Shown piece after piece: positions 1 through 8,291 of a stretch of 64,000 nucleotides of DNA. Made by a program: the position numbers and the translations under genes. The notes under the pieces were generated by a model, which was not told the origin of the DNA, searched no databases, and worked only from the letters and a program-made list of their open reading frames with translations. The stretch's first letter is position 1; the number at the start of each line of letters is the position of its first letter. The DNA lies in contig JAZQCM010000006.1 of assembly GCA_045546275.1 (NCBI GenBank), positions 124,001-188,000 on the forward strand, in the 5' to 3' direction. Source of the DNA: RGIG1927 sp045546275. GTDB lineage: Bacteria > Bacillota > Clostridia > UMGS1883.

Positions 1-594
1 TTGAGTGCAGGCGCCTTTATGTTGGTGGTGCAGGCTATGCTGGTGTGGGCAAACGTGCAGCTATCACTTTTAGACGAAACAACCAAGTGGGCAAGCTTTC
101 CCGATATTGTGTATGGTGTGGTAGTGCTCTTTGGCATTGGTTTTCGCGAGGAAAGCCTGTTTCGTGGAATTGTAGTTAATAATATTGCCAAAAAATACAT
201 AACAGACCGAAAAGGTATTTATATTACCATTATCATTTCTGGTGTAATCTTCGGCGCAATCCACATGACTAACATTTTTGTGGGTGTGGATGTTTTCAGT
301 GCATTTATCCAGAGTGTGGTAGCCATGGGTATCGGCTTTTATCTGGGTGCGGTATATCTTCGTGGCGGAAGCTTGTGGGGGTTAATTCTGCTTCACTCCA
401 TAACCGATGCGGCAAGCCTTTTCTACTCCATATTTACAACAAATAACGGCACTGAGGTTGACACAATAAATGAACTTGGTTGGGGGAACCTTGCACCGCT
501 TTTACTTTTTGGCGCCATTACCCTGTTCCTTTTAAGAAAAGATAAATGCGAAGAAATAATCGAAAGATTTAAAAAAGAAGACGCAAGCTTATGA
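1..594 (+). CDS. CPBP family intramembrane metalloprotease (5' partial)
   Basis: The visible 197 residues carry the three CPBP (Abi/Rce1-like) motifs: EExxxR (E50, E51, R55), FxxxH ending at H88, and HxxxD at H132/D136, all inside hydrophobic segments. These residues place the glutamate and histidines of a membrane-embedded protease. The frame is open from base 1 and no ribosome-binding site is visible, so the true start probably lies outside the window. The gene converges on ytvI, and its last codons form one arm of a perfect 16-bp palindrome shared with the ytvI end. Substrate is unknown; family members range from prenyl-protein proteases to bacteriocin self-immunity proteins. Confidence 0.85.
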   Translation: MSAGAFMLVVQAMLVWANVQLSLLDETTKWASFPDIVYGVVVLFGIGFREESLFRGIVVNNIAKKYITDRKGIYITIIISGVIFGAIHMTNIFVGVDVFSAFIQSVVAMGIGFYLGAVYLRGGSLWGLILLHSITDAASLFYSIFTTNNGTEVDTINELGWGNLAPLLLFGAITLFLLRKDKCEEIIERFKKEDASL

Positions 595-609
595 GCTTGC
601 GTCTTCTTT
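574..609. terminator. Bidirectional palindrome at convergent CPBP/ytvI ends
   Basis: Perfect 16-bp arms (574-589 and 594-609) around a 4-nt loop. Both stop codons lie in the hairpin, so both proteins end in the same KEDAS string read from the two strands. On the minus strand the hairpin is followed by a T run, so it should terminate ytvI well; on the plus strand the T tract is short and interrupted. Confidence 0.8.
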
Positions 610-1680
610 ATGTGAATTGTGCTTTTCAATAAAGTTTTTTGTAATCAACGCTATTACCGGTCCTAAAATCATGCCGAACACACCGATTGTACGGAACCCG
701 ATATACATTGACATAATTGTAACAAGGGGATGGATGCCTATCTGTGAGGACAAAATCTTAGGTTCTAAAAATTGTCTCACAAGAAGGCAGACCACATATA
801 TCACACAAAGTCCCACGGTGAGGGTGTAGTTGCCTGAAATAAGTGACAGTATTGCCCAGGGAATTACTATTGTGCCTGTACCGAAAATCGGTATTGCGTC
901 AACAAAAGCTATTATTGCTGCAAAAAGGAAGCTGTAATTAACCCTTAAAATAGACAAGCCTATAAAAACCTCAACAAATGTAATGCTCATAAGGATGCCC
1001 TGTGCCTTTATGTAGGCAAGAACAGCGGTTGCTAAATCACTTTTTATTTCGTGCACCTTGCCGTAAATTGTTGCGCCCAAAAGCTTTTGGGCAGAAGAGG
1101 ACATCTGCTTCTTGTCTCGGATAAGAAAATACGAGGCTAAAATTGAAAAAACTATACCCACAATTACCGAGGGAACGTTTTTAGCCATATTGATTGTTAC
1201 TTTTGTTATAACCTCTACCACCGATGCGGAAAGTGCACTGAGGGCAGAACCGATGTTTTCTAAAAGAGTTGACAAAGGCGGTAAGAATTCGTCGGGCACA
1301 AGGTTGAACACATAATCAGTTTTGAGCTGCAGATTTGAAACTGCCTCAGCAAGTGACTGATACAATTCGGGCAATGCCTCGGAAAAGGTGTAAACTTCGT
1401 TGACAATTCGTGCCACAATGGCTGCCGACACGCCAAAAAGTACTGCCGCCACCAAAAGTATTGATATTATGGCGTTCAATGCCCGGGGAATGCGAATTTT
1501 TGCGAAAAGCTTTGTAACGGGCGATGCCACAATGGATATTATATACGCAACCACAAAGGGAAGAATAAGCACCAAAACCTTAGGAATTAAATAAACCCCT
1601 AAAACACAAGCACCCGTAAGAATAAGTAATATAGTAATTTTTTTTGCAATGTTTTCAGCTTGCAACCATTTTTCGCTCAT
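589..1680 (-). CDS. ytvI: Sporulation integral membrane protein YtvI-like (AI-2E family transporter fold)
   Basis: The 363-residue protein has about eight hydrophobic segments in the pattern of the AI-2E/UPF0118 family, and its N-terminal half resembles YtvI, a protein of the sporulation regulon in Bacilli and Clostridia. I chose the ATG at 1680 over an upstream in-frame start at 1731 because an AGGTGAT Shine-Dalgarno sequence lies just before it; the extra 17 residues would be hydrophobic filler without a ribosome-binding site. It is monocistronic and convergent with the CPBP gene. The transported molecule, if any, is not known; YtvI rather than another AI-2E paralogue is inferred from overall resemblance and spore-former context. 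Confidence 0.8.
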   Translation of the reverse strand: MSEKWLQAENIAKKITILLILTGACVLGVYLIPKVLVLILPFVVAYIISIVASPVTKLFAKIRIPRALNAIISILLVAAVLFGVSAAIVARIVNEVYTFSEALPELYQSLAEAVSNLQLKTDYVFNLVPDEFLPPLSTLLENIGSALSALSASVVEVITKVTINMAKNVPSVIVGIVFSILASYFLIRDKKQMSSSAQKLLGATIYGKVHEIKSDLATAVLAYIKAQGILMSITFVEVFIGLSILRVNYSFLFAAIIAFVDAIPIFGTGTIVIPWAILSLISGNYTLTVGLCVIYVVCLLVRQFLEPKILSSQIGIHPLVTIMSMYIGFRTIGVFGMILGPVIALITKNFIEKHNSHKEDASS

Positions 1681-1790
1681 ACAATCACCTCTTTTAAATA
1701 TTATAACAAAATAATAAAAAAGTAAATCCAAAGTATAAATTGTTTACAAAAAAGATAAAATATGATTATCTTACTTAAGGAGACGTTGTT

Positions 1791-3104
1791 GTGAAAAGAA
1801 CACCTCGGTTACACTATGTAATATATTTATCGCTTACTTTAATAACAGTGTCGGCACTTGCTTTCGGGTTTTATAAGGACCGTGAGACTAAAGAGTATGC
1901 ACAAAAAATCAACATGGACTATCAGCGCTGCTTCACAGAGCTGGTGCAGTATGTGGACGACTTAAATCTGAGCTTGGAAAAAAGCAAGTTTGTAAACGAC
2001 CCAGGGCAAATGATTCGTCTTTCAGGGGAAATTTACCGCCAGGCGGCGGAAGCCTCGGTAAACCTTGCACTTCTGCCCCTAAAGGGTGAACCCCTTGAAA
2101 ACCTTACAAGGTTTTTGTCTCAGGCAGGTAACTACGCTTATGCATTGTCGCTTAAGATGCTGGATGGTAACAGCGTTACATTGGAGGAATACGAAAACCT
2201 CACAAATTTGTCAAACTATGCAAAAACAATTGCACAAACTCTTGACGGAGACCTCGAAGCCTTGTATAACGGAACCCTTACAATTTCAAATTTGGGTAAG
2301 GGGGCAGAGCTGAGTCTTTTCGACAGGGCGATGGGCGAGGTTAATGACCAGCTTCACGATTATCCCTCACTTATTTACGACGGACCCTTTTCCTCCCACC
2401 TTACCGACAAAAAGCCTGTGTTTACCGAAAACGCATCTTTAATTGACGAAAAGGGCGCTGTGTCAAGAGCCGGGGCAATCTTAGGCGAAAATGCACAGGT
2501 GCAGGTGCTTTTTGAAGACGGAAACATCCCTGCGTTTTACGTGTATTCCGATAATATAAGTATGGCATTCACTCAAAAGGGTGGATATATGCTATATTAT
2601 CTTAATGACCGTGATGTAGGAGAAGCTGTGGTGGATATAGGAAGTGCCAAAATAAAAGCATTGGAATTTTTGGAATTACAGGGCTTTAAAAACATGAAGG
2701 AAAACTACTATGAAACAATCGGTAATGTGGCGGTTATAAATTTTGCCCCCGAGCAAAACGGCTACACCCTTTATCCTGATCTCATAAAAGTGAAGGTCGC
2801 ACTCGATACAGGCGAAATTACAGGTCTTGAGTCAAGGGGATATATAATGCATCACAAGGAAAGAAATATTCCCCAAATAAAAATAAGCGCCGAAGAAGCG
2901 CAGAAAAAGATAAACCCCAATGTGAAAATCAATTCCGTGAGCCTTTCGCTCATACCATTAGAAGACGGCAGCGAAGAGTTTTGCTGGCAGATTGAAGGGG
3001 AAGCGGACGAAAGGAAAAGCTTAATATATATCAACACCCAGACAGGAGCCGAGGAGAAAGTGTTTTTATTAATCGAATCGGCAACAGGTGTTCTTGCGGT
3101 GTAA
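1791..3104 (+). CDS. ypeB: Germination protein YpeB
   Basis: 437 residues: one N-terminal membrane anchor (about residues 9-27), a long helical region, and C-terminal PepSY-like repeats, the YpeB architecture. In Bacillus YpeB is needed for stable deposition of the cortex-lytic enzyme SleB in the spore, and the two are usually encoded together. Here no sleB is adjacent: ytvI lies upstream on the other strand and hup downstream on the other strand. The start is GTG with AAGGAGA seven bases upstream. It would act at the spore inner membrane and cortex. The orphan position is the main oddity; the family assignment is firm. Confidence 0.9.
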   Translation: MKRTPRLHYVIYLSLTLITVSALAFGFYKDRETKEYAQKINMDYQRCFTELVQYVDDLNLSLEKSKFVNDPGQMIRLSGEIYRQAAEASVNLALLPLKGEPLENLTRFLSQAGNYAYALSLKMLDGNSVTLEEYENLTNLSNYAKTIAQTLDGDLEALYNGTLTISNLGKGAELSLFDRAMGEVNDQLHDYPSLIYDGPFSSHLTDKKPVFTENASLIDEKGAVSRAGAILGENAQVQVLFEDGNIPAFYVYSDNISMAFTQKGGYMLYYLNDRDVGEAVVDIGSAKIKALEFLELQGFKNMKENYYETIGNVAVINFAPEQNGYTLYPDLIKVKVALDTGEITGLESRGYIMHHKERNIPQIKISAEEAQKKINPNVKINSVSLSLIPLEDGSEEFCWQIEGEADERKSLIYINTQTGAEEKVFLLIESATGVLAV

Positions 3105-3110
3105 ACAAAA

Positions 3111-3134
3111 AAGGCATTGCGTTTGCAATGCCTT
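3111..3134. terminator. Bidirectional terminator between ypeB and hup
   Basis: Ten-bp arms (3111-3120, 3125-3134) around a 4-nt loop between two convergent genes, with an A run on the 5' side that reads as a U run on the minus strand. Confidence 0.75.
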
Positions 3135-3141
3135 AAAGTGT

Positions 3142-3414
3142 TTATCTAACCTTTTCTTTAAATACCTTACCGGCTTTAAATGTGGGAATCTTTGATGCAG
3201 GAACATCAACTTCCTGATTGGTGCCGGGAACCTTGCAAATTCTGCCTGCACGTGTTTTAACTTCAAATGTGCCAAAACCAACAAGCTGAACTCTTTCGCC
3301 TGCGTTTACTGTGTCAACGATTGTGTCAAGGAATGCATTTAAAATTTCTTCAGTTTCTTTTTTCGAAAGCCCCTTTGCTTCTGCGACTTTCGCAATAAGT
3401 GTTGCCTTATTCAT
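3142..3414 (-). CDS. hup: HU-family DNA-binding protein
   Basis: 90 residues, the standard HU length, with the helical N-terminus starting MNKATLIAKVAE, the conserved GFGTFEVKTRAGR beta segment and the DNA-clamping arm ending in PTFKAGK. HU bends and compacts DNA as a homodimer. A strong GGAGGG ribosome-binding site lies ahead of the ATG. It is a single-gene unit between the ypeB terminator and the terminator of the flippase operon. Confidence 0.97.
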   Translation of the reverse strand: MNKATLIAKVAEAKGLSKKETEEILNAFLDTIVDTVNAGERVQLVGFGTFEVKTRAGRICKVPGTNQEVDVPASKIPTFKAGKVFKEKVR

Positions 3415-3528
3415 AAATTACCCTCCATACTTATGTGTCATCATATATTGTCGACATATGTTATTCTACCAAATATATCACATAATGGCAAGTACTTTTT
3501 TGAAATTTTTTGATATTTTTTCTAAAAA

Positions 3529-3571
3529 AAACTAAGCAAAAATTGGTGAAAAACCGATTATTGCTTAGTTT
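3529..3571 (-). terminator. Terminator of the DUF624-flippase operon
   Basis: Eleven-bp outer arms (3529-3539, 3561-3571) with a nested inner stem of 6 bp. On the minus strand the stem is followed by seven Ts. It ends the operon 20 nt after the flippase stop. Confidence 0.85.
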
Positions 3572-3590
3572 TTGGGGCTTTGTTAAAAAA

Positions 3591-5060
3591 TTAACCTGTA
3601 AAAATTTGGACAACTTCATCCTTTGAAATGAATTTCGTCAAAAGCACCGAGGGTATATAAATGGTAGCTGTTATTACTATGGTGACAAATGCCGGAAAAT
3701 TCTTAAAAAGGGTTGCTGCTATAAAGCAAAGCACGCCGCAAATAAGTGGTTTTACAAACACATCCAAACTCTTGTAGCGTATGGGTGTTTCACGGTGGGT
3801 AAAGTACATCAACAAAAGAACTAATACTAAATACGCTACACTTGAGGAAAGTGCAGCACCGTTTACACCTAAAATGGAGATTAAGAAAGGATTCAGCACC
3901 GCCTTAGTGCAAACTGCAATAATTGCACCGATAAACGAGTACTTTGTTTTGCCCATGCCCTGCAATATTGCACATTGGGTGGATGCCACCGATAAAAGCA
4001 CCGCCGAGGGGGCAATCAGAATAAGTGTGGTGTGATGCTCCCAGCTGTCGTACAAGAAATTAAGAATTTTGCCGCTTATTGCCATGAATCCTGCCATGCA
4101 TGGGATTGAAAATAACAAAGACAGTCTGATTGCCATTGAACAGTCAGAATTCAGGCGGTTAAGGTTGTCTTCCTTAAAACTATCCGAAACCGACGGAAGC
4201 ACACTTTGCGAAATTGCTCCTGCAATGGAGCAGGGCAGTGCATAAAGTGTTGCCGACCTTGACAAACAGCCGAAGGCATTTCGTGCCTGGGGGAAATTGA
4301 AGTATGTAAGGGAAGAAACAACACTTATTGTGTCAACCATGTTGAAAATTGCGTGCAATGAAGCGGTCAGCGTAATGGGGAGAGAAAGACAAACTATCCT
4401 CCAGAGCACCTTTTTGGAAAAGGAAAAACGGAAGGAGGGTTTTGTTTTAATGAAAAACGTAACAAGCACCACTGCTGACAAAAGTGCACCCAAAGGCACA
4501 CCTGTCAGCGCACTTCCTGCACATGTCGAAAGAGGGAGACTGCAGGTTAGTGCCACTAATGTAAAGCCGAAGGCAAAGCGTCCAAAAGAGTCACTAAGCT
4601 GACTTAATGCCGATGGAGACATGTAGAGTTTGCCCTGGAAAAAACCTCTTAAAGAGGCCGTAAAAGCCACAAAAAGAAGTGCCGGAGACATAACCTTCAA
4701 CGCAAAACCTGCCTCAGGAAGACCCAATGCGCAGGCAATTGAGTCCGAGCAAATAAACAGCACCAAAAATATAACTGTCATTACAGCTTGAAGAGAAATA
4801 AACACCGTGGATAAAACAGCGGTTTCCTCCTCTTGTGATTTGCTTTTTGCAATCATGGCAGAAATTGCCATTGGAATACCCGCAGTTGCAATGGCAAAAA
4901 AGAACATATAAATATTGTACGATGTGTTAAAAATCGCCATCCCGTCGGCATGGAGGAAAAACCTGTCCAATGGAATTTTGAATATGGCAGAAAAAATTTT
5001 TCCCAATCCTGTTGCCAGCGCTAAAAGGAAAGCTCCCGATATAAAGGACTGCTTTTTCAT
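3591..5060 (-). CDS. SpoVB-like polysaccharide/lipid flippase (MATE/MOP superfamily)
   Basis: 489 residues with 12-14 hydrophobic segments and the N-terminal pattern of the SpoVB/MurJ branch of the MOP exporters, which move lipid-linked saccharide precursors across the cytoplasmic membrane. The N-terminal FISGAFLLALATGLGKIFSA segment is typical of the SpoVB group. Its ATG overlaps the stop codon of the DUF624 gene (TAATG), so the two are translationally coupled. It could serve spore cortex or vegetative wall synthesis; Clostridia carry several paralogues, so I do not assign it as spoVB itself. Confidence 0.85.
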   Translation of the reverse strand: MKKQSFISGAFLLALATGLGKIFSAIFKIPLDRFFLHADGMAIFNTSYNIYMFFFAIATAGIPMAISAMIAKSKSQEEETAVLSTVFISLQAVMTVIFLVLFICSDSIACALGLPEAGFALKVMSPALLFVAFTASLRGFFQGKLYMSPSALSQLSDSFGRFAFGFTLVALTCSLPLSTCAGSALTGVPLGALLSAVVLVTFFIKTKPSFRFSFSKKVLWRIVCLSLPITLTASLHAIFNMVDTISVVSSLTYFNFPQARNAFGCLSRSATLYALPCSIAGAISQSVLPSVSDSFKEDNLNRLNSDCSMAIRLSLLFSIPCMAGFMAISGKILNFLYDSWEHHTTLILIAPSAVLLSVASTQCAILQGMGKTKYSFIGAIIAVCTKAVLNPFLISILGVNGAALSSSVAYLVLVLLLMYFTHRETPIRYKSLDVFVKPLICGVLCFIAATLFKNFPAFVTIVITATIYIPSVLLTKFISKDEVVQIFTG

Positions 5061-5908
5061 TAGTCATTCCTCTTTTTTTCTGCAATCATATATTTTTCAA
5101 TAACAGGGTATGTTATAAAAAGATTCACATAAACCACAAAAACAAACAACAGAACAGGAATAAGAAGCATTGCGTAAACCGTTACAAAGGATGCAAGGAA
5201 TGTAACAACCAAGCTGATTGCACAAACCAAAAGCATTGACAAAAAGGTTATGGGGAGCTTGCCAAAGGCAAGAATGAAGGAATCCTTGTAAATTTCAAAG
5301 GTTTTCTTTTTAAAGGTAATCATAATGGGGTAAATGTAAGCGTGCATGAGTGTGAAAATTAAAAACAACACAACCATCAACCCCTGAAGAAGATACGCAC
5401 CTATATTATCGCCTGCATATAATCCGTAAAACCAGAAGTTCACGCCCATAAGAAGCAAAAACACAGTGTCGATTACATAAACAAGCGTGCCCTGGAAAAA
5501 GTTTTCTTTAAACTTTGCCCAAAAGTCCGACCACACCCAGCTGTGGCGATACTTTGAGTAGTTTCTTATAATATAGGTAACTGAAGCGTAAGGTGCACCG
5601 CCGCCGAAAACTGCGTAAATAAAGCAGGTAAGGTACATGCAAAGCTGCGTAATTGCACTTGCACTTTCGCTGTCAGATGTCATAATCTCCGAAAAAAACA
5701 GTGCCAGCACAACATAGGTTGCAAACCAGCGGATTATAAAGCCCGGAATGGATGCTACAAGATACAAAGCATTCAAAGAAATCATTTTCCATATTCTTGT
5801 GGATAAAATGTCCCAGAAGCGGGCAAGTCCCTTTTTCTCCGGAGCGTCCTTATCAACGCCGGGACCTTCGGTTTCATAGTCAAAAAGTCGGAACTTAGGA
5901 AGTTTCAT
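5060..5908 (-). CDS. DUF624 (YesL-like) membrane protein
   Basis: 282 residues with about six transmembrane segments. The N-terminal layout, a soluble stretch followed by LARFWDILSTRIWKMISLN, is characteristic of DUF624/YesL proteins, whose biochemical function is unknown; many lie next to carbohydrate ABC transporters. Here the partner is a SpoVB-like flippase. I use the ATG at 5908 because a GAAAGG stretch precedes it; an ATG six codons upstream has no ribosome-binding site. Confidence 0.8.
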   Translation of the reverse strand: MKLPKFRLFDYETEGPGVDKDAPEKKGLARFWDILSTRIWKMISLNALYLVASIPGFIIRWFATYVVLALFFSEIMTSDSESASAITQLCMYLTCFIYAVFGGGAPYASVTYIIRNYSKYRHSWVWSDFWAKFKENFFQGTLVYVIDTVFLLLMGVNFWFYGLYAGDNIGAYLLQGLMVVLFLIFTLMHAYIYPIMITFKKKTFEIYKDSFILAFGKLPITFLSMLLVCAISLVVTFLASFVTVYAMLLIPVLLFVFVVYVNLFITYPVIEKYMIAEKKRND

Positions 5909-6005
5909 AAATATCGAACCTTTCATGTTTTAAGTGATTATTGACTTAATTTTAGCACAGAAATCTATTTTTTACAACTAATTTGTGAAAAATTAAAAAA
6001 AATGC

Positions 6006-6034
6006 TTGCTTTTTAAAAAAATATGTGCTACAAT
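6006..6034 (+). promoter_or_regulatory. rpsT promoter
   Basis: TTGCTT (6006-6011), 17-nt spacer, TACAAT (6029-6034) with a TG extension at 6026-6027. Confidence 0.8.
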
Positions 6035-6049
6035 ACACCTTGCCTATTT

Positions 6050-6067
6050 GGAGAAGCCGTGTTCTCC
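6050..6067 (+). promoter_or_regulatory. rpsT leader hairpin
   Basis: Six-bp stem (6050-6055 with 6062-6067) and 6-nt loop, about 40 nt before the rpsT start codon. Together with the TTG start this suggests S20 feedback on its own translation, as known for E. coli rpsT; that function is inference here. Confidence 0.45.
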
Positions 6068-6107
6068 TTTAGATAAATATTATTTAACCTTGCAGGAGGT
6101 GAGTATT

Positions 6108-6371
6108 TTGCCTAACATTAAATCCGCAAAGAAGAGAGTTCTCGTAATCGAAACAAAGACACTCCAGAACAAGATGACTAAGTCCGCTATCAAGACAGCT
6201 CTTAAGAAGTTTGAAGCTGCTGTAGAAGCAGGTGATAAGACTCTTGCAACAAGCGAATTCGCATACTGCGTAAAGAAGCTTGATCAGGCTGCTGCAAAGG
6301 GTGTATATCACAAGAACACAGTAAGCCGCAAAAAGTCTCAGCTTGCAACAAAGCTTGCTAAGATGGCGTAA
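6108..6371 (+). CDS. rpsT: 30S ribosomal protein S20
   Basis: 87 residues beginning PNIKSAKKR after the initiator, the standard S20 N-terminus, and rich in lysine and alanine with a helical pattern. The start is TTG at 6108, set by an AGGAGGTGAG ribosome-binding site immediately upstream; an upstream in-frame ATG at 6006 would add 34 unrelated residues. A UUG start is also found in E. coli rpsT, where it is part of autoregulation. S20 binds 16S rRNA early in small-subunit assembly. Confidence 0.97.
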   Translation: MPNIKSAKKRVLVIETKTLQNKMTKSAIKTALKKFEAAVEAGDKTLATSEFAYCVKKLDQAAAKGVYHKNTVSRKKSQLATKLAKMA

Positions 6372-6428
6372 ATTTTTAAGCGTCTTTCACAATGAACAAA
6401 AAATAATTAAAAAAGTTGAAAAAAACTC

Positions 6429-6457
6429 TTGACAAATTATTTTCGGTGTGTTATATT
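6429..6457 (+). promoter_or_regulatory. tRNA operon promoter
   Basis: Consensus TTGACA (6429-6434), 17-nt spacer, TATATT (6452-6457), about 20 nt before the tRNA-Thr 5' end. Confidence 0.85.
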
Positions 6458-6475
6458 GTAAAAGTCGCTGGAAAT

Positions 6476-6551
6476 GCTGGTGTAGCTCAATTGGCAGAGC
6501 AGCTGATTTGTAATCAGCAGGTTGCGGGTTCGAGTCCCATCACCAGCTCCA
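6476..6551 (+). tRNA. tRNA-Thr (anticodon TGT)
   Basis: A 76-nt cloverleaf. The acceptor stem pairs 6476-6482 with 6541-6547, the D stem is GCTC/GAGC, the anticodon loop is TTTGTAA with TGT in the middle, and the T loop is TTCGAGT. CCA is encoded in the gene. Confidence 0.98.
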
Positions 6552-6554
6552 AGT

Positions 6555-6580
6555 ATTCTCGGTGCTCAGGCACCGAGAAT
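6555..6580 (+). terminator. Hairpin between the two tRNAs
   Basis: Perfect 11-bp arms (6555-6565, 6570-6580) and a 4-nt loop, without a U run. It is probably a processing or partial termination signal between tRNA-Thr and tRNA-Tyr. Confidence 0.5.
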
Positions 6581-6597
6581 ATTTAACTAAATAACAT

Positions 6598-6682
6598 GGG
6601 AGAGTTCCCGAGTGGCCAAAGGGGGCAGACTGTAAATCTGTTGTCACTGACTTCGGTGGTCCGAATCCACCCTCTCCCACCA
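6598..6682 (+). tRNA. tRNA-Tyr (anticodon GTA)
   Basis: An 85-nt class II tRNA. The acceptor pairs 6598-6604 with 6672-6678, the anticodon loop is CTGTAAA with GTA in the middle, a long variable arm follows, and CCA is encoded. Confidence 0.98.
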
Positions 6683-6713
6683 AAAATCCTCGTACATTAG
6701 TACGAGGATTTTT
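6682..6713 (+). terminator. Terminator after tRNA-Tyr
   Basis: Thirteen-bp arms (6682-6694, 6701-6713), the right arm ending in five Ts. Confidence 0.85.
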
Positions 6714-6715
6714 AC

Positions 6716-6745
6716 TTATCCACTATTAACTCTTCACTATTCCCT
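6716..6745. repeat. Intergenic AT-rich repeat, copy A (degenerate)
   Basis: Read on the minus strand this carries the GGGAATAGTGAA and TTAATAGTGGATA units seen in copies B-D at 31197, 54455 and 61576. It abuts the tRNA terminator hairpin rather than the AGAATTTCGC hairpin of the other copies. The rest of the 6746-6830 stretch shows nothing recognisable beyond the ribosome-binding site of the next gene. Confidence 0.55.
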
Positions 6746-6830
6746 GTGATTATGAAATCTTGATGGAGAATAGGCGGACCAACAAAACATTACCATTTGT
6801 TTATGCTTGCATCATTGAAAGGGTGATTTT

Positions 6831-7382
6831 ATGCCATACCAATCCTACAAAAACTATACAGACAATTTATTAAAAAACCTTGTAAGGCAAGCTGTTATTG
6901 TGACGGTGGTGGTTTTTGCTGTTTTAGTCCTTTCTTTAACAATGGGCACATTTAATTTTAAAATGTTGTTTTTAATAGCTGTGCTTATTTATTACTGGGT
7001 ATTTACTGTTGTAACATTTTTTTCGAGGAAACAGCTACTGGATGAATTGAAAGAAGGAGTTTTAGAAACCAAAACCATAACCGTTAAAAAAATGAGTCGC
7101 CACGATATGCTTACATATTCAGGTAGGCACAGCTTTGATAAAAGCACCAATTACGGAATATTAAAATATAAAATTAAAGACGCCGACAATACAACCTATT
7201 ATTTTGAAGATGTTATGGGGGGAGTAAGAATTTTGCCTGAGGTAAAGTCTGCCAAGGGAATGAAGGGCAAAAGCATGGAAATCACATATACGAAAGAAAC
7301 ACGTTATATTGTAAAAGCGAAATTTGACGCCGATAAAGATACAAATTTCATAAAGCAGGAAATGACAGGTTACTTCCAATAA
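6831..7382 (+). CDS. Small membrane protein of unknown function
   Basis: 183 residues with two closely spaced transmembrane segments (about residues 18-38 and 45-63) followed by a soluble domain of about 120 residues rich in beta-type sequence and lysine. The start ATG has GAAAGGGTGA upstream. I do not recognise the family. It stands alone between the tRNA terminator and the convergent molybdenum locus, which gives no functional clue. Confidence 0.7.
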   Translation: MPYQSYKNYTDNLLKNLVRQAVIVTVVVFAVLVLSLTMGTFNFKMLFLIAVLIYYWVFTVVTFFSRKQLLDELKEGVLETKTITVKKMSRHDMLTYSGRHSFDKSTNYGILKYKIKDADNTTYYFEDVMGGVRILPEVKSAKGMKGKSMEITYTKETRYIVKAKFDADKDTNFIKQEMTGYFQ

Positions 7383-7397
7383 TGAAAAAAGGTGCTG

Positions 7398-8291
7398 TTA
7401 CAGCACCTTTTCCATTTCTTCCATATCTTCTTTTGTGTCAATATCTCTTAATTCGTATGCATTCTGACATTGGATATATTTCACCCTGTCGGGGTGTTTT
7501 TTTATTACATAATTTCCGCCGTTGCCCTCGGGGAGGCTTTTTAATTCTTCAAAAAATTCTTCAGGGAACAAACAAGGCATGCCAACATCGTTTTCAAATT
7601 TTGCTCTCACAATAAAATCGGACAAGCATTCCTCCTTGAATTTTTCAAGGGTTTCTTTTTTTATAAGCGGTTGGTCGCAGGGTAGAAAAACACAGCTTTT
7701 TACCTTTCCCAGCTTTTCAAGTCCCAGGCGGATGGTGTCGTTTCGTCCGGGAAGGGAGTGAAGCACCACATCAATGCCCTTTGATAAAGCAAGACTTGCA
7801 ATTTCGCTGTGGCGTGTAACCACAACTCTTTTTTCAAAAACCCCTTCTGTTAAATCCATAACCCATTCTGCCATGGGCTTACCTTTAAAGGGTGTTAAAA
7901 GCTTATTTGAGCCAAAGCGCTTGCCTTCGCCCGATGCCATAATTACACAGCCTGTAGTTTTTTTGAAAAATTTTTCGTATAGTTCAGCGTTCTCTTTTTG
8001 GCAGGCGGTTTTGTAGCTTTCGTATTTTTCGAGCCATTCGAGCCCTTTTTTTGTCAATTCGCTTCCGCCGCCTTTGCTACCGCCGGACTGACGGAGGGTA
8101 AGAGGAAAGCCTAAGGCGTTTTCGGCATTTTTAATAATTTTTAAAGCCTTTGTGTATGCCATGCCCATGGAAGCTGCCGCTGAGCGGAGAGAGTGTGTTT
8201 TTTTAACCTCTTTTAAAAGCTGATACGGCCCTTCGCCAAAAAACTTTTCGCCATTATCGTCAACAAAGTAAATTTTAGTTATCGCCCTCAT
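7398..8291 (-). CDS. ModE-like winged-helix / MocA-like nucleotidyltransferase fusion
   Basis: About 297 residues in two parts. Residues 1 to about 105 form a LysR/ModE-type winged helix with the SLRSAAASMGMAYTKALKII recognition region and the SGGSKGGGSELT wing. Residues from about 112 on are a MobA/MocA-type NTP transferase with VIMASGEGKRFGSNK (the LxxGxGxRxGxxK nucleotide loop) and a PCDQP metal-binding motif. MocA enzymes attach CMP to molybdopterin to make the MCD cofactor used by xanthine-dehydrogenase-family enzymes, and ModE domains sense molybdate. The ATG at 8291 overlaps the ABC ATPase stop (ATGA) and has GGAGG upstream. The context of a transporter and a divergent molybdoenzyme supports both functions; whether the N-terminus still regulates is inferred. 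Confidence 0.85.
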   Translation of the reverse strand: MRAITKIYFVDDNGEKFFGEGPYQLLKEVKKTHSLRSAAASMGMAYTKALKIIKNAENALGFPLTLRQSGGSKGGGSELTKKGLEWLEKYESYKTACQKENAELYEKFFKKTTGCVIMASGEGKRFGSNKLLTPFKGKPMAEWVMDLTEGVFEKRVVVTRHSEIASLALSKGIDVVLHSLPGRNDTIRLGLEKLGKVKSCVFLPCDQPLIKKETLEKFKEECLSDFIVRAKFENDVGMPCLFPEEFFEELKSLPEGNGGNYVIKKHPDRVKYIQCQNAYELRDIDTKEDMEEMEKVL

